A DNA stretch of 64,000 bases from Sebastes aleutianus. Lineage: Eukaryota; Chordata; Actinopteri; Perciformes; Sebastidae. Position 1 is the stretch's first letter, and every line of letters begins with the position of its first letter. The notes under the pieces are model-generated. The model did not search any database. It was not told the origin of the DNA and saw only the letters and a list, made by a program, of their open reading frames with translations. The position numbers and the translations under genes were made by a program. The stretch is from positions 19,972,126-20,036,125 of the forward strand of contig CAKAKS010000062.1 in NCBI GenBank assembly GCA_916700875.1, written 5' to 3'. Of the stretch, positions 44,040 through 58,139 are shown one piece after another.

Positions 44040-47000
44040 GTGAAAAATTCATGACTCATCTTCCCTGTCAGTTCTCATTCTATCTCTTCTTTTGCACTTT
44101 TCTGCATGTCTGCACTCTCAATCAATTAAACATTTCAGTCAAGCTGTACTCTACAGGATATAACGGTCAGTGACTTTTAGCATTTAACCCCGTTGGCCAT
44201 GTTACCCTGTATGCCCCCTCTGTCACGGGTCGCCAAAGCAGGGTTTTCCCAGGTTTCTGTGATTTGGGTCACCGTGGGAACATGGCACGCTGGTCAGGCA
44301 TGAATTGGCTGGCACACTGTGTCCCTGACAGAAAGACCCAGATGCCGGAGAAGTAGCAGCAGCAGGGGGAGACAGGGGAACCCAATGTTTTATCCCATAA
44401 GCCAACTGTGCCATGTGCTCACAGCATGGCCTGGGCTTCTCACTTTTACTCTCCCCGCTGCCAGACAAGTGTAGGGTTCAGCAAGCTTGGGAAGGCTGTG
44501 ATGAGTGCTGGAGGGGGGAGTTAGTTTGGAAGGGACAGCACAGGAGACATGTTCTTCAGCACTGACATCATGAGTGGCTGGAAGTGAGCCGATTAGAGCA
44601 GCGGTTTTGATCTGACTGAGCCACGAGTCAAAGGCGTCAGAATCACTTATGCCCTAATGAATGTGCTTAGCATAGGGCCTCTCCTTGGTCTGAACGGAGG
44701 AGGAGAGGATTGACAGATGAAAGATAACGGAAAGAATCTCTTTTGCTTGTGATCCAATTTCTTTGTGGTGAAAATGATCACGTGAATAATGCAGCATAAA
44801 CTACTGTATGAAAGACAAACGGGGGCATGAGGGGACATTCTGGGTGAAAGAGAAAGGGAAACATTCAAAGGGAAGTGATCAGGAAGCATGTGGTGACATG
44901 CGCCCTACCCTCCTCCCCCTTTCAGTTGGGCTAACGCTAATCCACTGGTCACGTGACCATGAGCTCTTAGCCCGGTCTGGGCCAGGAGCGCTCTGATCCA
45001 TCTGTCGAATAGCGTTGCTGATTGTTGGCATCCACAGCGCGTACGCCCGCCTGTCCCATGATCACTGTCTGCTCCACACAAGACTCAAATTTGATTTCCA
45101 TCAGCTAGTCTGCAGGGTTTGATCAGCAGTTCCTCTCACTGTCTCTTTCCCATTATCCTTTATTCTCCATCTATATCTCTCTTTGTCTAACCTTCATTGA
45201 ATTCCTCTTTTCAGTGCAGTGAGTAAGTGGGAGGAGGATGACAGTCAACCCTTCCAGACACTGAGACGCATGATAAGGCCTTGGGTTATTATCTCAGTGA
45301 CACAACACTCAAAGGCGAGTTTGCACTAAGCCATATGAAGGAAGTCACAAATCAGGAAAAGAAAGTATACGCTTGAATTCCCACGAGTTGTGTAGGAGAC
45401 GTCAGACAGAGGTCAGCCCAGAATAGACTTGGAATGGATATACGTGGTCTGGATTAATCTTTTTCTCATCTTTACACAACGCCTAAGCCTAAACCAGCCT
45501 GGTCGGTGTGTAGGAGGGGAGGTGGATGGGTTCAACAAACACATGACTTTCAACTAGGAGACCGGTGTTTTGTTTTGTTTGTGACGTGTTTTTTTAGTGA
45601 CGTGTGTGACATATTTTCCGTACTTATGTTACGTTGTTTCCGTATATATATTTTAAGGCCAGTCATGACAATTTTCATAAACCTATGTGAGTGTTTTTGT
45701 TGCCCCCTGCTAGTACTGCACTTTCATACACGTGTGTAATATTCACGCCTCAGCGAGGCAAAACGTGGACGCTATCCTCTGGGTGGACAAGCGGCTCTAT
45801 TACACGCTTTGGCGTGATATCGGGTAGCCTAAATATGCTGGAGAAAAATGCTGTTGCAACTTACTGGCCTTGCCCTTAAGATCTCAATACCACACTTTCT
45901 TTCATGTGTAGAGGCTACTTTGCATTAAGCATACATGATTACAAATGATGACTAATGCTGCGTTCCAGACAACTCGAAAATTTACGACCTCCTACTAGAA
46001 AAATTACAACGGAACGCCACTCAAAGGCGGAGTTGTGAAGTCGGGGCAAATCCATCTACCCCAACTCCACCAAGAAGCAGTCGTCTGACGTCACTCAACA
46101 ATGGAAGCGTACATTGTAGATAGGGGTGTAAGAAAATATCGATACACTTGAGTATCGCGATGTTATGTTTCGAGTTTTTCAACAGTGGCTCAGATTGCAC
46201 AAAAAGCAGTGCTATGATGCCGGATGTTATAGGGACTGTGATAAATGCAAATTCAGGTTCCTCTGAGTCGTCTGGAACGCAGCAAAAGGTTCAGTGACAT
46301 GAATAATCTGCATATATCTTGTTGACTCAGAAACTGCATTCAGACGCTCACTTTGTTAATTAGACTCTAGCAAATGATGTTATAAGTCTCACACAATCTC
46401 TCTCATCCTTTGGCTTGATCCATGTTGTTACGCTTCAGCAGGGGACACACGCCCAGCTGAGGGTCGGTAGCTCGAAGGTTAGCGAAAGCCAGCTTTTGAG
46501 CGACTGGCAAGTTTCCCTTTTACTTTGGAATCGACCAGAGCAGAATTATTCCAAGAGCAGCTCAGTGACCAACAGCACACAACTGTGGCTGTGCCTTGAA
46601 GCTCTGAAATATGTATGTCATTAAAAGGCTAAATCTTCTCAGACTTTTGCTTGCACATGTGCCTGAGTTAAATTGTGCCATTAAATAAGAGTTTAATACA
46701 AAAATGCTGGTTTACTGTTGAATGTTGGATTTGTCATTTGGTGAGTTATTGATCTATGACTGGTTTCATAGTGGTTTTGGAAAGTTGCACAGCACAACCT
46801 CTTTGTGTTTTATGAATGCCTTCAGGCCCTGAGTCATGCTTTATCTCTCTCATGCATGAATTATGTGAACGAATGGCTTCATCTGTGCCCTAAAGGAAAT
46901 TGTATCATGTGAAGTCTTGAATCTGAAAAAGGGGGAAAGACCACTGTTTAGTTCAGAACATGTGGGAGACATATTGTTGGTGAGTAAAGTACTTCGACTA

Positions 47001-47800
47001 TCAGGATAGTTGAAGTTGTACTCCAGTGAGATTTACATTGAAGGTATAAATATGCAACAAGGTTAAAAACATAAAAACGTGCCTGTAGACACAGGATTAT
47101 GCACAAATCCTTTTCATATTTACACTTCAGGTGTAGTGTTACCTCTCTGTGTGGCACCAACGTTTGCAGAGTGTTAGTAGTTTATTTTCTCTTTTCACAC
47201 CGACACTATGCACGCAGTGGGTCGCGACCTTATCTAAACTGACCTGCTGGCCTACTTCTGAAGAGCAGTCTGTTTTTATCAGCCATGAAGTGACCAGGAA
47301 GCTGTATTAAGCGTACTGCCCTCTGACTGTATGTGTCAAGTCAGAGAGGGGCATCTACAGTAACATTAACACTATTAAATTAACAAAGTTTAGTGTCTTA
47401 TAGGACCATACTGTGAGTTTCTCAGTGCAGTAAAGTCTTAGTGACAGGAAAAGAAAAACCCAATTTAAGTTATCCTCAAATGCCTCCTCTAAACTATAAG
47501 CTCTTGAAATGGATTATGGAATGTGATACTGTTAATGCCAATATTTCTTGGCATAACACCACTGCAGACTCCTTTACTGTACATTTCCAGATGTTTGGAC
47601 TGCTGCTTTTTTAAGCAAACAGTTTATAGCAGGTCATTAGAACTTGGTGGAATAATAACTTACCTCACTTTGAGGCAGTAAATTGTAGCCTCATCCGGCC
47701 CTCCTCAGCCTCATTTGGGTCATGTTTATACCCCAACACTTGTCCCTTAATGAGGCGGACAATCCTGATGGAGGCTGAGGTAACTGCATCCGCCACCACA
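44040..47800. other. unassigned, mostly single-copy sequence
   Basis: Outside the MITE at 45957 I see no repeat or gene. 44220-45070 is of higher complexity and G+C than its surroundings and could hold regulatory sequence. Confidence 0.55.
45957..46283. mobile_element. MITE with CTGCGTTCCAGACAACTCG termini
   Basis: Left CTGCGTTCCAGACAACTCG and right GAGTCGTCTGGAACGCAG are inverted repeats with one mismatch. At 46118-46175 it is interrupted by a fragment of another element (TAGGGGTGTAAGAAAATATC). Confidence 0.82.
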
Positions 47801-47804
47801 GGTG

Positions 47805-48981
47805 TAAAGGCCCAGAAACACCAAATTGACATCAAAGAACGAGCCGCGACGAAGGCCGACTGTTGCGTCGCCTCACGTCGCCTGTGTCTTGGCCAAAAAG
47901 TTACACTTCGCAAAGACTACAGCCAACTAGCACGCAAAGAGTACAGAAGCAGAGACGAAACTCTGGTGATTTTTTTACAACAGCCGCTGCCACCATTTTG
48001 GACTGAGAACACATATTATATTAATATCATTGTATTGTTCAACACAGGCCATTTCAGTAGAATATGACAATAGAATAGAAATCATTTAGTTTTACTTTTG
48101 TACGGCACTTTTTAGGCGGACGATTTTCATGGCGTCTGGTAGTCACTTTGCCGCTGGGCGCTGATGCTGCAATGGAATGAACAATTGACTTTCACTTCTT
48201 GGCAATATACCTTCTTTGTAGCATGTACGTTCTGCGCTAGAGGAAATAATGCTCCACACCAACAGGTGGTGGTAGTCTGTATTCGTCATTCAAAAAGAGG
48301 AACCGGAAGACCACTGCGAATATACAAGCCGTTGTTATGATACGTAAATGAAACAAAGCAGCGTTTGACGACCATTTTCACACCACTCTCACTCACCACT
48401 TGGCTTCATTCCAGATGTCCATGTCGTTGTGAAAATATCCATATATTGGAAGGATCAGATTAGATGAAGATGAGTCAGTTAATCGGTCGTTGTGGTCTTA
48501 GTTGACTAAGATTTATTGAGTCAATAAGGCTTTTTTTATGCTTTTTCATGCTGAATGACTTATTTCCAAGAAGTTTATGAGCACATCTCTGGTAAACACA
48601 AGATTTAAAGTGGTGCTTTTGTGTGATTCTTTGTGGAGAAACTCAGTTTTACAGATCTGTCAATAATCGATTAGTCAACAAAATTGAATTTCTTTGGTTG
48701 AGGACAGCCCTAGAAAAATGATTAGAGCCTTCTGTGTGTGTCCTCTTGACTTTACTCGTTGGCTTGCTCTACTCACTTTTGTTTTTCTTCTCGTGCACTG
48801 ATTGGTTTGAGCTGAACAGCCAAGCAGAGGGATTTCTCTCACTGACGGGCTCCGTTGCCGATTCAACATGCTGAATGGGCCGACAAAGGCAGACTAGTGC
48901 CAACGGTGCGAGACACACCGCAAAATCTAGGACTCACGGACTGCCCAACATTGGCCAACAGTCTGGTGTGTCAGGGCCTTA
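47805..48981. mobile_element. MITE with AAGGCCC...GGGCCTT termini, interrupted
   Basis: Left AAAGGCCCAGAAACACCA and right TGGTGTGTCAGGGCCTTAA are inverted repeats. The left subterminal AGGCCGACTGTTGCGTCGCC is echoed inverted around 48880. A TAGGGCTG-type element lies inside at about 48490-48713. Confidence 0.78.
48490..48713. mobile_element. hAT-type MITE, nested
   Basis: Same family as 7753-7932 (shared TTTTTCATGCTGAATGACTT, CACATCTCTGGTAAACACAA and TTTTACAGATCTGTC). It ends GAGGACAGCCCTAG. The left terminus is eroded. Confidence 0.75.
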
Positions 48982-48984
48982 AAG

Positions 48985-51900
48985 GAAGCAGACAGGAAAG
49001 AACTCAAAAGAAACAGATTTTTTAATTCTTGACACAATTTTTGACCACAATTTTTGCAATGAATTGCTTGCTTGAGAGCTACAACTCAGCCTATCACTGG
49101 CCAGTTTCTTTAACAGTAACTTGCTACAGGAAAGGGAGCCAAAATGTAGCATCCAAGACTCAGCAGGTGGGGTTAACGCAGTTCACCTCTCAGTGTCCAG
49201 ACTTAGAGTCTTCAACAGACAGACAGGTAGAATCAGACCAGTGGGTTATACCATAAAGCTGGCTTACTGATTAAGTCTGACTTCAGCACTTAGTGAAACC
49301 AAACCAGGAACCTCTTCAAATCTGCAACATGGACTAAAGTAAAAAAAGCTGTTCCAAGTTTTACTCAGTGCTGAAGTCAGACTCAATCTCTAAGCTAGCT
49401 TTTGTAGTATAATTCATAAAACAGACCCGGCGGCCAACAGGAATGGCTTTAATGCCTTGGCAGCATGGATAGTATAAACAACTTGGCAAATAAAGTGGAA
49501 AACTGAATAGCTGTATGATATTTCCTCAAGAGCTCAACAATCTCTGGACTTCAGATGCAGATACCGATATTGATTTTTGAAAGTTCTTAAAAAGTCTGAT
49601 GACGATAAATCAGTCAACATCACACATAATACACACAGACACTTCTGATCAGGATAACTTAAAGTTTGTTAGCAAATAATTGTGACCACAATATGTCCTA
49701 TACAGGCCATTTTACAGTTCAAAGGTAACCTTGTTAGTTCTATCTGGTTGTGAGGTTATATTGACACTGTTTCTTAAAGTAAATTGAATTATAAATCATA
49801 GGATTTGTTATTTCATTTCATTTCTTGAATTAAATTAAATGACCTCAGACATCTAAAATGTCAGTAGTGCAGCTTCTTGTTGATTATTGGCTGGTATATA
49901 CATTAAGATTGATATATTAGAGATCAGCTAAAATGGGCCAGTACTATCGGCTGTGCTGACGTATTGGTCAGGTTGTAATTTCCCTCCAGTGGAACCGTAT
50001 TTCGTCTGAATTTCTCTGCAGCGTTTGTGGGATTGTTTGAGTGTGAGGCTAAAGAGGAAGAAGACAGAGATGGCGACAACAGGGTCATACAGGGTCACAA
50101 ACTAATCATGATTAATAGGCCTTATTTATTATTATTTTAACATGAGAAAGACGTATTGAAGCTTTAACTTACTGGATGCAGATAGAAGTTTAGTGATAGC
50201 TTGTGCTGTGCTGTTTTTTTGCATAAACAATGCAGCTATAAACAGTTTTGTTGCTGTCGGGTCGGTCTGCATAGAGACACTTGTGTCTTAATTGAGCAGG
50301 ATGAGAGGGAGCTGCTGCTGCCACTGCTATGTTCAAGCCTATTACAGGTTTACAGCAAATGAGACAGATTGGGAAACCAACGGACAGCTCATAGACAAAT
50401 AAACACCATGTTTGCAGGGAAAGGTCACGGATAAAAACAGGTTGACACTCTAAAAAAAGAAAGCATGCTGTCGGGAAATGAAATATTATGTCACCAAATG
50501 TATCTACGGTGGCAGTGCACAAGTAGCACATGTATGCACACGGGAGGGACATAAACAATTTAGCTCAGTTGTTTGTGCTGCCATTATTCATGACATGTTA
50601 GAATGAATGTGTGTGTGTGTGTGTGAGACATGTCGACTAGATTTAGGTCATGGATGCTCCCTTGTGTCTCGGGGAGAGAGCTAACATCTGTGTAAGATTA
50701 CTGTAAGGAGCATTTGATTAAAAATGATTTTGATGACATACAAGGGGAAAAAGAGATTTCTGAATTATTGATGCTTATGTCTCATTTATATGTGGTTGTA
50801 CTTTGGATTAAAATGTGCTGGATTAGAGTAGAAATAGAGCTGAATGATTGAACACAAGCAGTTCCTTTATTCCTCTCTGTATTGTTATTTTACAAGTGCA
50901 TTTTCTGAACCTTTTTGTTTTGCACATGTACACCTCATGATCTTTTATAAACCAACACCGTGTAGGGTAGTAGATGCTCTCTATCTATCTGTCCCTTCCG
51001 TGCTTGTAGAGGCGCTGGCGCAATATAATGCAAAGTCAGTGTTTGGATTTGTGGAGCTGTTATCCCCTATTGATTCTGTGAGCTCATCTGTGCCCGCGGC
51101 AGCGTCTGGCTAACAAGGCTCTCAGATGAGCTGTGCACAACATCTCCAGCCACCCTGCTGCTCCCACAGCAAAACAATTTTATATGCTCTCTGTAAAATG
51201 AAATAAGGTCTTGGAAATAATCCACATTCGGTGTGTTATAGATTGGTATGCGCGGTCTTGCTGATTCCAGATGTTAATTTGATAAAGATTTACTTCCCCC
51301 TTTTTTGCACTTGTGCATGCATGCAGTATGTCTTAGTGCAAATGTGTACATGTGTTTGTTTAGTGTCTAGTTTCAGTTTCTACAATAGCATACAGGTCAA
51401 AGAGTGGTCTACAATGAAGTCAAAGTGTAACTATTTATAAAGATGTTACATGTTAAAGACTTACATGAGTTTAATCTCTATTTATATATTGAGAGAAACA
51501 TCAGGGACTCCAACCTGCCCGACATCTTTAGATCCTATCTGTTGTCCCCTGCTACACCTTTGAGCCATTTGGCCATCTGAGTCGATCACATGCGCTGTTA
51601 AATATATGCTAAGAGAGAGATGGGGGTGCATGTTGGTCAAATACATTGTTTATCATCAATCACTGTGGCTCATCATAGTGTGTGGCATTATTACCATCAA
51701 ACCTCATTAAACACATTTTACATTCTCACATGATCTCCTATCCCTGCTCTTTGTTTTGCACCCAGCGGAGCCATGAGGCAGCATGTGTATAGCATAGTGG
51801 ATTATAAATGGAAGAGCCCACTGGAGTGTTTGTATTGTTCTCTTCTATGTTCTCTTTTTACCTACAGAAAAGACTTTGAACTGTGGAGCATCTATTTTTA

Positions 51901-54670
51901 ATCACACTTGTGGATATGTGAAACTCCTCTCACTAATGCAAATGAGAAAGCTAACAAGAGAGTTTACCTGTTTAGAAGAGTGAAGCACAGAAATGGCGTT
52001 CACTGAATAGACGTATAGCACAATAACAGGAAAATAAAGCTTTATTTGCTATGCAAGGTACCTTTATTCCCCTCAATATGTGTTTTTCTTTAAATACAAA
52101 TTTGATCTCAGCTGGTTAGACTGTTATCTGTTATCATACATGTAGGTTTTATCATTGATTCACATGGGCGATCACCAAAAGAAGGAATAAAAGAAGACAA
52201 CAGTAAATTGGATGACTATCTTCTGGCTACATATGACTTAAAGGTGGCCGTTACTCACCGGGACGCAGTACCGGCACTTCTACATTTTACCCCTTGGTGT
52301 ACTGTGACTTCTTCTCACGCTTTTCTGCCCTCTCCATATCAGGTTCTCTGTGAGATTCATAATGACGATTCATAACAGTGCAGCGTATTTGTGCCTCACC
52401 TCATAAGCCGTATGAACATAAATACACATGTGGAGAGAAGGGAGGGGAGTGAGAACGAGGGTGCTGTAATATATCGGTACAATGTTAATTTCCTTTTTGT
52501 GAAATAATTAGTGAACTGTTGGTCATACCTTATTTAAAATTTGTGAACAAATATAAATAATGAAACATAATTTAAAAGATTTCTGAATCTCTTCTTTTAG
52601 AATATGATTTTATATGGCAAACATTTCTAGAAGAATTGAATATTCAGACGATATGATAAATGATTCGTGACAATGCTGTGATAAATCATAAAAATAATAA
52701 TTTAATTCGTAATAATAATAATGGTCCAAAATGATGAAAACATTGCACAGTTTCAAGTCAAAAAAACTTCAAATTTTCTTGAGGGAGGCCCCCCAAACCC
52801 AATATCTCCTATTATCTTTTATTCACTGTAGAAATTCAGACTGTGTCTCTGTATAATATTTAGCAGCACTGCTCCATAACCTGAATGAATAGCTCACACA
52901 CCTCAGCTCTGCATGCATACTTGCCTGTCTGGCTGGCCGGTGTTGATTTCAATTTATAGACATCCTAAAATAGGCCTATATTATAGAGCGACACTACAAA
53001 TAACGCAGGAAAGCACTTTAAGTATTAACACTCTATAAAAAACACCCCCGAGACCCTATAATGTTCCAGTTGGAATATTATTGGAGTATTATAGGCCTAC
53101 TATAGAAGATGGAGTATAATAATATAGCAATAAAATCACAACTGACTTTGTCTGACAAGATAACATGCTTAAAGAAATAATGAATAAATTGGAATAATTC
53201 GCTAGAGATTGCTGATACACACACACCAACATGTGAATAAGGGAGTACTTGCACTTCGTTTTTTCCACTTCAAGCTTCTTTTATATTCTGTTATTCTACT
53301 TGGAGATGATATTACCTGCATTCACAGATTTTCAATTAAATGTGTGCAACTCTTTTAGGCAGATTATTGGTAATTATTCAATTCAATTCAAATCACTTTA
53401 TCCGTCTCCGAGGGGCAATTGTAGAGACTCGTAGAGTAGTACCATTAACAACACAATACAGGAGCATTGTAAACATCTTGAAAGTTAAAAATACTGACAC
53501 TAATATAGTAATAATACTAGTAAAATACTTATTAAATAGTGCAGTATACACAGTATACGATACATATGGATGTAAAAAAAAACGGATGAATGAAAAAGCT
53601 ATACAGTATATGTATTCAGGAAGGATGCATTGAGGAGGCAGGCAAGTTTAGGAGCATTTTCATGATTACCCGACCTCAAATCGGCATAGATTTCACATGA
53701 ATACGCAGTGAATTAGGAAATCATCTCATGCAGGGAAAGCAGGGGAATGAGGGTGAAAGGGGGGGTGGCTGTGGCACTCTGTGTTACCTCAGTGTCCATG
53801 CTCAGCTTATCCAGATTATCCCTGTGCCACTACCATAATCACCCAGACGCTACCGTGCATAAAGCACCATAAGGTTGATGCCATTGTTTTCCTTCTTTAA
53901 TGTGGCAGCGATGAGAGCTCTGTCTTGTTTTTCTGTTTGTCCTCCTGTCATAAGCAACTCCACCACACCCAGCACTATGGCAACATAGCGACAGTGTGAC
54001 ATTTGGATTATTGGTTTGATGAGGACACTGTGTGTGGGCCGCTGTGCAAGAAACAGAACACAAAGGAGCATGCTCTTTGTCTACTATTTATCTTTGTGTC
54101 GTTATCTGGAGTGAAGCTATTGAAAGGCCACATGGCTATGTTAGGTTATGTGATGATAAGTGATGGACTGATAGCTAGGCTGCAGGATTAGCATCTCGCA
54201 CTTTCACCTGCGATGGCTCCCTTAAAGCTGGACAGGACTGACTGAGGTGATAGGCGGTTCACGTCTGAGCACTATCACGCCCTTTAAGGATGACTGATAG
54301 CTGCTTCTGTTGAAACATATCTTCATCAAGAGGAGATAGCAATTCAGGGACAACCACAGGCTTGTCGACACAGGCTTTTTGAATCCTTGGGATGTGGAGG
54401 AAGATGCTCTGTGGACTTCAGCAATGATCTGCTGATGGCAGACAAGATATTCAGTAATAGTTTGAAATGCTGAGGGGTCTGGATACTACATACTCTCCGG
54501 TATGTTAATGTGGCATGGTTCCCTTCAGAGCCCACATTGCGTATGTTACTACAATCCTCGTACATAATAAACATGTCAGAGTACAAGCAGTGCCTGCGTT
54601 GGTTTCCAAATTTGAGTGTGCCCTCCTGCTCTTTCATTGGTCAGAGTTCTGTCCCAGGTCAATCATTGGC
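48985..54670. other. unassigned non-coding sequence
   Basis: No conserved coding exon seen. There is a TG microsatellite at 50606-50625 and a LINE-like ATTCAATTCAATTCAAATCA motif at 53376. The remainder appears single copy. Confidence 0.55.
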
Positions 54671-54671
54671 T

Positions 54672-54715
54672 GTGCTTCAGAGACTTGACACATCACTGTC
54701 AAGTCTCTGAAGCAC
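54672..54715. repeat. perfect 19-bp hairpin
   Basis: GTGCTTCAGAGACTTGACA, spacer CATCAC, then TGTCAAGTCTCTGAAGCAC. Pairing stops abruptly outside the arms. It directly precedes the decayed MITE at 54720. Confidence 0.97.
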
Positions 54716-54719
54716 CAGA

Positions 54720-55365
54720 GTGTAAAAGTTAGGGAGATCTATTGGCAGAAATGGAATATAATATCAATAAGTATGTTTTCTTTATAATCACCTGAAAATA
54801 AGAATTGTGTTTTCGTTAGCTTAGAAAGAGCCATTTATATCTACATACGAAGCGAGTCGTCTTCACAGAGCCGGAACGGATAAACCACTGTGCTAACTGC
54901 TTGGGCCGGAGTCAATGACGTTATTCGCCCCGGAGTTAACCCCCGTCACTCCACTCAGCCGACAGAGGAAACCTCTGTTGGTCTTGAGGAGCTGCAGCAT
55001 TTATTTCTGCACAAACTGCAACTTCCACTGCACATTCACTTGATCTTCTCAGAGCTAAACTAACTCTGTCTTAAGCTCCACTAGCTCATTTGTTTGCTCA
55101 CATACATTCGCCGCCGCTCTCTCTCTCTTGCTTCACCACTCACTTCCCATGTACACACACTCTATGTACTGACTCTTCTATTCTCCAAATGGCCTACACT
55201 CCTCTTACAACAACTGGCGCTAGAGATGGCCATTCGCGTTTTCAAGTTTTCTCTTTGGCCACTGTAGTTCTTCTACACACTTGGCACACAGGGGAGGTTT
55301 CAGATGGTTGCAGTCTGCAACCTCACCGCTAGATGCCGCCAGATCCTAAACACTGCACCTTTAAA
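54720..55365. mobile_element. decayed copy of the 23404 TTAA element
   Basis: Shares GATCTATTGGCAGAAATGGA, GTGTTTTCGTTAGCTTAGAA and the right end GCAACCTCACCGCTAGATGC through CACTGCACCTTTAA. The left terminus is eroded. A central part differs from the 23404 copy and instead shares GGAGCTGCAGCATTTATTTC with the element at 33057. Confidence 0.75.
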
Positions 55366-56882
55366 TAAAGATAAATAAAACTAGGCTCTATGAGCCTTGA
55401 CGTTTGAGACAGTTTTCTCCCAAACATGTTGGCACAATAAAGTTTATTGAAGCAATCAAGTTGTACTCCAGAAGCTTCTGTATTTCCCCAAGAAGCGAAT
55501 GAAAATTCACACATGTGGTAATAACTAGCTATCTTGCGTGGTGTTTTGATTGAAGAGGAAGTAACTACTCAAGTGATGTGCTAGTCGTAGGCAGGTTCTT
55601 CAGGCCTTGTTTGTCTTTGTCGTAGAATAATTTTTGACTCTGAAGCAGTCGTTATATACTCATCGTGGTCATGACATATCTTGTAGTTGGTTGTCTGTGT
55701 GTTTGTGAAATGCCTGTAAAGAAAACGAACACCCGACTGAAGATATAAATCCGTGGCAGCTGGCATTTGATTTCCGTGAGCGGGCCCAGTGTAAACATAA
55801 CAGGCGGCGCTGTCACGGGAGTGTATTGATCAGGCTGTGCGGTGGTAGTTTAAAGATGAACTCACAAAGAGCGAGCAGCCCTTTTAGAATACAATAAATG
55901 AGGTTCACATTTGTAAATGCAGATCTCCCACCTCGCTGGGCTGCAGAGCGAGAGATAGCAAACAGAACCCAGTACTCGTACAGGCAGGCGTTCTCACACT
56001 CAGCAGGTGTCTCTGAATAAACACACAGTATTTCATCTGCCCATTCGGACCTTTGTTCAGGCTGTCTGTGTTTACTGTCTATGTTTACTGGGAACCGAGA
56101 GTAGAAGGTTGAATCCCACCACTCGGTATTAATAACATTTTGCTGTGTCACGGCCGTACCTTCTCGCACAGACGCAGAGATATGCAGCTCCTTTGGCTGC
56201 CTGAAGGCCAAAGGTTAAAAGTCTGCCAATACAGGCTGATTATACAATTATAAGCACATCCTCCCTATCTATAGGCTACGTAGCATGCGCGTCTGAATTT
56301 TCACTGATCTGGAACAAAATAGGTGAAGTGCCCATGGTCTCATTTCAGCTCTTTAAGCCACCAGAATTGCAAATACATCACTATTAAAGGGATGATTTTA
56401 TATTTTTAACTTTAGTTTAAGTATAATTTTCCTACTATAAGCAAATAAAATGAGAAATTGTTGCACTTTACAGCTATGTTACTTGCTTTTAAGTATCGGT
56501 TGTGCTCTGGATCTCAGCTCTGGACCCTGTTTGGGGTCCTATCTGAACGTGAATTGGTGCTGGTGCTGTCGTCGCTGTGGGCCACCTCTGTGGAGTAAAG
56601 GTGGGGTTGACCTTTACTGAAAGCACTGAGCTTGCCATGAAGGGAGGGGAGACATGGTAAGGGGAGCAACAGCGCAGAGGGGGGGATGGGTCCAGAGCTC
56701 TGGTGACTGGGTGTGAGAAAATGCAGCTATCCGACCTCTGACACATGACAAGCTGGGAAGATCAAAGGGCACAGCTCTCCAAAGCTGCCTGCATTGGTGT
56801 TTACAGGACTGCTGTAGAGAGAAGAAGAATACCACAGTGAAAGGGGAGATATACACTTAAAGAAGCAGCAAGATAGTATTAA

Positions 56883-57410
56883 AGCTAGGGTTGGTAATCT
56901 TCAGAAACTGCAATAGTATGCTAAATTTAAAAAAGTATCCAAACGAAAACCCAGCCCAGTGTCGCCAACTCTTTACCAATGAAAGTAGCTAGCAGCACCA
57001 GCTCCAAAAGTCGCCAAGTCAGCAACACTGACAGCCCGTCCCTTCAGGCTTCCCTCTAAAGCCACTCCCCCAAAAATATCATTATGAACGTAAAAAATAT
57101 CATAATGAATGTAAACAATGAACATGACTATTGTTAGTACACACAGCTGTCAAGCTGGAGGCTTGTGGAAGACGGTGACGCGTAATGAGTGCACAGACAG
57201 AGTGTGTGCATGTAGACAGGTAGGTAGGTCATCCAAATCTATATATTCGGGCTGAATGAGATGATTAGACGGGCTTATTACAGTCCTGCGACAGCTACAG
57301 ATACCAGATTTGTTTTTTGTCAGAGCATTTGATTTATTGATTGCTGTCAATGATGTACTGAGAATTTCAGCAAATATAAGATTAGAGAGATACGATTACC
57401 AATCCTAGCT
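56883..57410. mobile_element. piggyBac-like (TTAA) MITE
   Basis: Termini AGCTAGGGTTGGTAATC and GATTACCAATCCTAGCT are inverted repeats with one mismatch, flanked by TTAA (56879-56882 and 57411-57414). No open frame. Confidence 0.94.
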
Positions 57411-57459
57411 TTAAGCAACAGTGGAGAACAAAACTAAAATAAGATTTTCAATAAAAAAC

Positions 57460-58134
57460 TAGGGCTGTCAATTGACTAAAATATTTAATTGCAACTAATC
57501 GCATGATTGCCTATAGATAACCACAATTAATCGCAAATTAATCACACATTTTTTTATCTGTTCAAAATACAACTTAAAGGGAGATTTGTCAAGTATTTAA
57601 TACTAATGCTGGCTTTATGCAAATGTATGCATATGTGTCTTATTGGAAATCAATTAACAATACAAGAAACCCTCACAGGTACTGCATTTAGCATAAAAAC
57701 ATATGCTCAAATCATAACATGGCAAACTGCAGCCCAACAGGCAACAACAGCTGTCAGTGTGTCAGTGTGCTGACTTGACTATGATTTGCCCCAAACTGCA
57801 TGTGATTATCATAAAGTGGGCATGTCTGTAAAGGGGAGACTCGTGGGTACCCATAGAACCCATTTTCATTCACATATCTTGAGGTCAGAGGTCAAGTTTT
57901 AGCGTAAATTTAGTGTTAGTTTGGAGCATTATTTAGCCTCCTTCGTGACAAGGTATGGTATCAATGGATTCCTTAGGTTTTCTAGTTTCATATGATAACA
58001 GTATTTTCACTCTGGCTTTAAAACTGAGCCTGATGCAACCTAAAAACCACAAGTTGGGTTAATGCGTTAAAGAAATTAGTGGCGTTAAAACTAATTTGCA
58101 TTAACACGTTATCGCGTTAACTTTGACAGCCCTA
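57460..58134. mobile_element. hAT-type MITE, TAGGGCTGTCAA family, inverted copy
   Basis: Begins TAGGGCTGTCAATTGAC and ends GTTAACTTTGACAGCCCTA. It is the inverted counterpart of 487-1204 (shared CAAACTGCATGTGATTATCA and GGGCATGTCTGTAAAGGGGA). Flanks ATAAAAAAC and ATAAAAAC agree apart from one A in a homopolymer, consistent with an 8-bp duplication. Confidence 0.88.
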
Positions 58135-58139
58135 ATAAA

